64,000 nt of DNA from Gari tellinella (taxonomy: Eukaryota > Mollusca > Bivalvia > Cardiida > Psammobiidae), in assembly GCA_922989275.2 (NCBI GenBank), contig OV277861.1, positions 13,168,540 through 13,232,539 on the forward strand, in the 5' to 3' direction. Positions 62,206-64,000 of the stretch are shown in pieces. Position 1 is the first letter of the stretch; every line of letters starts with the position of its first letter. Position numbers and translations under genes: made by a program. The notes below the pieces were generated by a model. The model made no database searches. It was not told the DNA's origin and was given only the letters and a program-made list of their open reading frames with translations.

Positions 62206-64000
62206 TAATTCTCGGGAAAAAGCGCATTATCAAGAAGCCCTGGGTTACAGCTGATATATTAGATCTGTGTGATAAACGGAGAAGATTAAAGAAGAAAAAG
62301 AATGTTGCGCAAGGTGCAATTCAGTATAGGAAGGTGAACAGCGACATCAAGAAAGCAGTGAAAGGTGCAAAGGAAAAGTGGATAGCAGAGCAGTGCCAGG
62401 ACATTGAAAACAACCTCAAGAGAAACAACAGCAAGAAAGCATACCAAATAGTAAAAGACATAACAAGCACAAAACAAGTTAAAACTTCTACAATACAAGA
62501 TAAAACTGGGAACATTTTAACAGAAGAAGGAGAAATACTGAACAGATGGACTGAATACTGCTCTGAACTGTATAGCTATAGAGCCTCAGGAGATCCAGAA
62601 GTTCTGAACGTCCCACCAGCGACCAACACAGACAGTCATCCTATCCTTCGCGAAGAAGTGGAGCTTGCAGTGAAGTCGTTGAAGAAGGGGAAATGAGCAG
62701 GAGTAGACAATATCCCAGGTGAACTAGTCCAAGCAGGGGGAGAAGCTATGATAAGTGCACTTCATACAATATGTAATAGAATTTGGCAAACAGGAGAATG
62801 GTCTACGACATGGACACAGTCGCTTGTCATAGCTCTTCCAAAGAAAGGCAACCTTCAATTGTGCCAGAATTATCGAACCATCAGCCTCATAAGTCATCCA
62901 AGTAAAGTAATGCTGGAAGTCATTCTCAACAGACTTAAACCACAAGCTGAAGAGATAATAGCTGAGGAGCAGGCTGGGTTTCGACCAGAGCGCAGCACTA
63001 CTGAACAGATATTCAACCTCAGAATACTGTGCGAGAAGTACTTGCAACATCAACAAGACTTGTACCATGTCTTTATAGATTTCAAGAAGGCATTCGATAG
63101 GGTATGGCATGAGGCATTGTGGGCCACAATGAGACTGTACAATATTAACGCCAACCTTACAAAAGCGATACAGAATCTGTATGACAGAGCAACAAGTGCA
63201 GTGTACTTCAATAGTAGTGTAGGAGAGTGGTTCAGAACGACAGTGGGTGTACGACAAGGATGTTTACTCTCCCCAACCCTCTTCAACATCTTCCTGGAGA
63301 GAATTATGTCAGACGCTCTGGCAGACCACGAAGGAACCGTCAGCATCGGTGGTAGGATAGTAACCAATCTACGCTTCGCTGATGACATAGACGGCCTAGC
63401 TGGGAAGGAAGAGGAGTTAGTCAAGCTAGTGGAACGCCTAGATGAGTCATCTACCAACTATGGCATGCAAATAAGTGCAGAGAAGACTAAGATCATGACC
63501 AACAATACCAATGGCATCAGCACAGATATACAGGTGAAGGGAGAGAAGCTGGGTTGTGTTGATAGTTTCAAGTACCTGGGTGCCATAGTCAGCGATCAAG
63601 GATCAAAGCCGGAGATACTTGCAAGAGCAGCACAGACCACAGCAGCACTTGCAAAGCTGAAGCCAATATGGGATGACCGAAGCATAAGCCTCAGCTCAAA
63701 AATAAGGTTTATGCGTGCACTGGTGATGTCCATATTTATGTATGCAAGTGAATCTTGGACCTTGAACGCAGATTTGGAACGCAGGATAAGCTCACTTGAG
63801 ATGAGGTGCTTCAGGAAACTATTGTGTATATCATACACTGAGCACATCATACATGAAGAAGTTTGCTGCAGGATAAGGAAAGCCATTGGACCATTTGAGG
63901 ATTTGCTAACAACTGTGAAAAGGCGGAAGCTGAGATGGTACGGTCACGTTACACGATCTTCAGGACTCTCAAAGACCATTCTACAAGACACAGTGAGCGG
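62205..64000 (+). pseudogene. LINE reverse transcriptase, 5'-truncated, one in-frame stop
   Basis: From about 62205 the plus frame encodes the linker upstream of the RT (KPWVTADILDLCDKRR, then NRWTEYCSELY). It is broken by TGA at 62694-62696 and continues in the same frame to the window edge. Motifs: NIPGEL; PKKGNLQLCQNYRTISL; QAGFRPERSTTEQIF; FIDFKKAFDRVWH; GVRQGCLLSPTLFNIFLERI; the catalytic FADD box at 63375-63386; then the thumb-like SWTLNADLERRISSLEMRC and LRWYGHVTRSSGL. This is non-LTR retrotransposon RT of the kind annotated as endonuclease-reverse transcriptase; RTE-like affiliation is inference. The endonuclease is absent, consistent with 5' truncation. The 3' end lies beyond the window. 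Confidence 0.88.

Noticed and set aside
62286..63886. Minus-strand frames of 60 to 177 codons
   Set aside because: They are antisense shadows of the LINE reverse transcriptase, whose motifs are all on the plus strand.

Overview
This window looks like a piece of an AT-rich metazoan nuclear genome, most likely a bivalve mollusc. The genes are split into short exons with GT-AG introns and encode metazoan lysosomal and ER proteins. The intergenic and intronic DNA is crowded with MITE-like palindromes and with a GCTCACCTG-ended repeat that I associate with bivalve genomes. The bivalve assignment is an inference and I cannot name a species. No bacterial-type features were seen.

All recognisable host genes lie on the minus strand. 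Three head-to-tail genes encode GM2-activator-like (ML-fold, lysosomal lipid-transfer) proteins. Copy C (37069 to 32269) and copy B (29292 to 13135) are complete, each with four phase-0 exons, giving 194 and 185 residues. Copy A (exons at 4185-4102 and 882-712) runs off the left edge. Copies A and B share a 5' flank with a TATA box exactly 130 bp upstream of the ATG. In copy C the corresponding 5' segment has been amplified into a 29-bp minisatellite of about 670 bp. Further right, a five-exon torsin-like AAA+ gene (57513 to 47128, 351 residues) ends in Arg-Asp-Glu-Leu, a KDEL-type ER-retrieval signal. The right end (about 62205 to 64000, plus strand) is a 5'-truncated LINE reverse transcriptase with one in-frame stop.

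The rest is mostly mobile DNA. I separate several families by their ends. F1, F2 and F6 are TTAA-flanked with CCC-rich termini. F3, F4, F5 and a TACAGTCGAACATCGA element are TA-flanked. F7 has TTATAAAGCG termini, F8 has GGGCCCGTTT termini and F9 has CCAGGGC-type termini. There are also hAT-like elements with CACAGG termini and exact 8-bp target duplications, two Helentron-like candidates, a 3.1-kb element ending in ACGAAGTATTTTGACC, and a GCTCACCTG-ended element with 320-bp tandem repeats.

The most unusual signal is modularity. One palindromic cassette (core alpha, AAACAGTTTGGATCC...GACGCC, more than 30 copies in 64 kb) sits in the middle of families with unrelated termini. A second cassette (core beta, AAGCAGG...AAAGCAGAA) is shared by F2 and F5. 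The elements also nest and chain, often sharing a single TTAA. These elements shape the genes: one MITE boundary coincides with the stop codon of GM2A-like copy C, and another ends about 6 bp from a splice donor.
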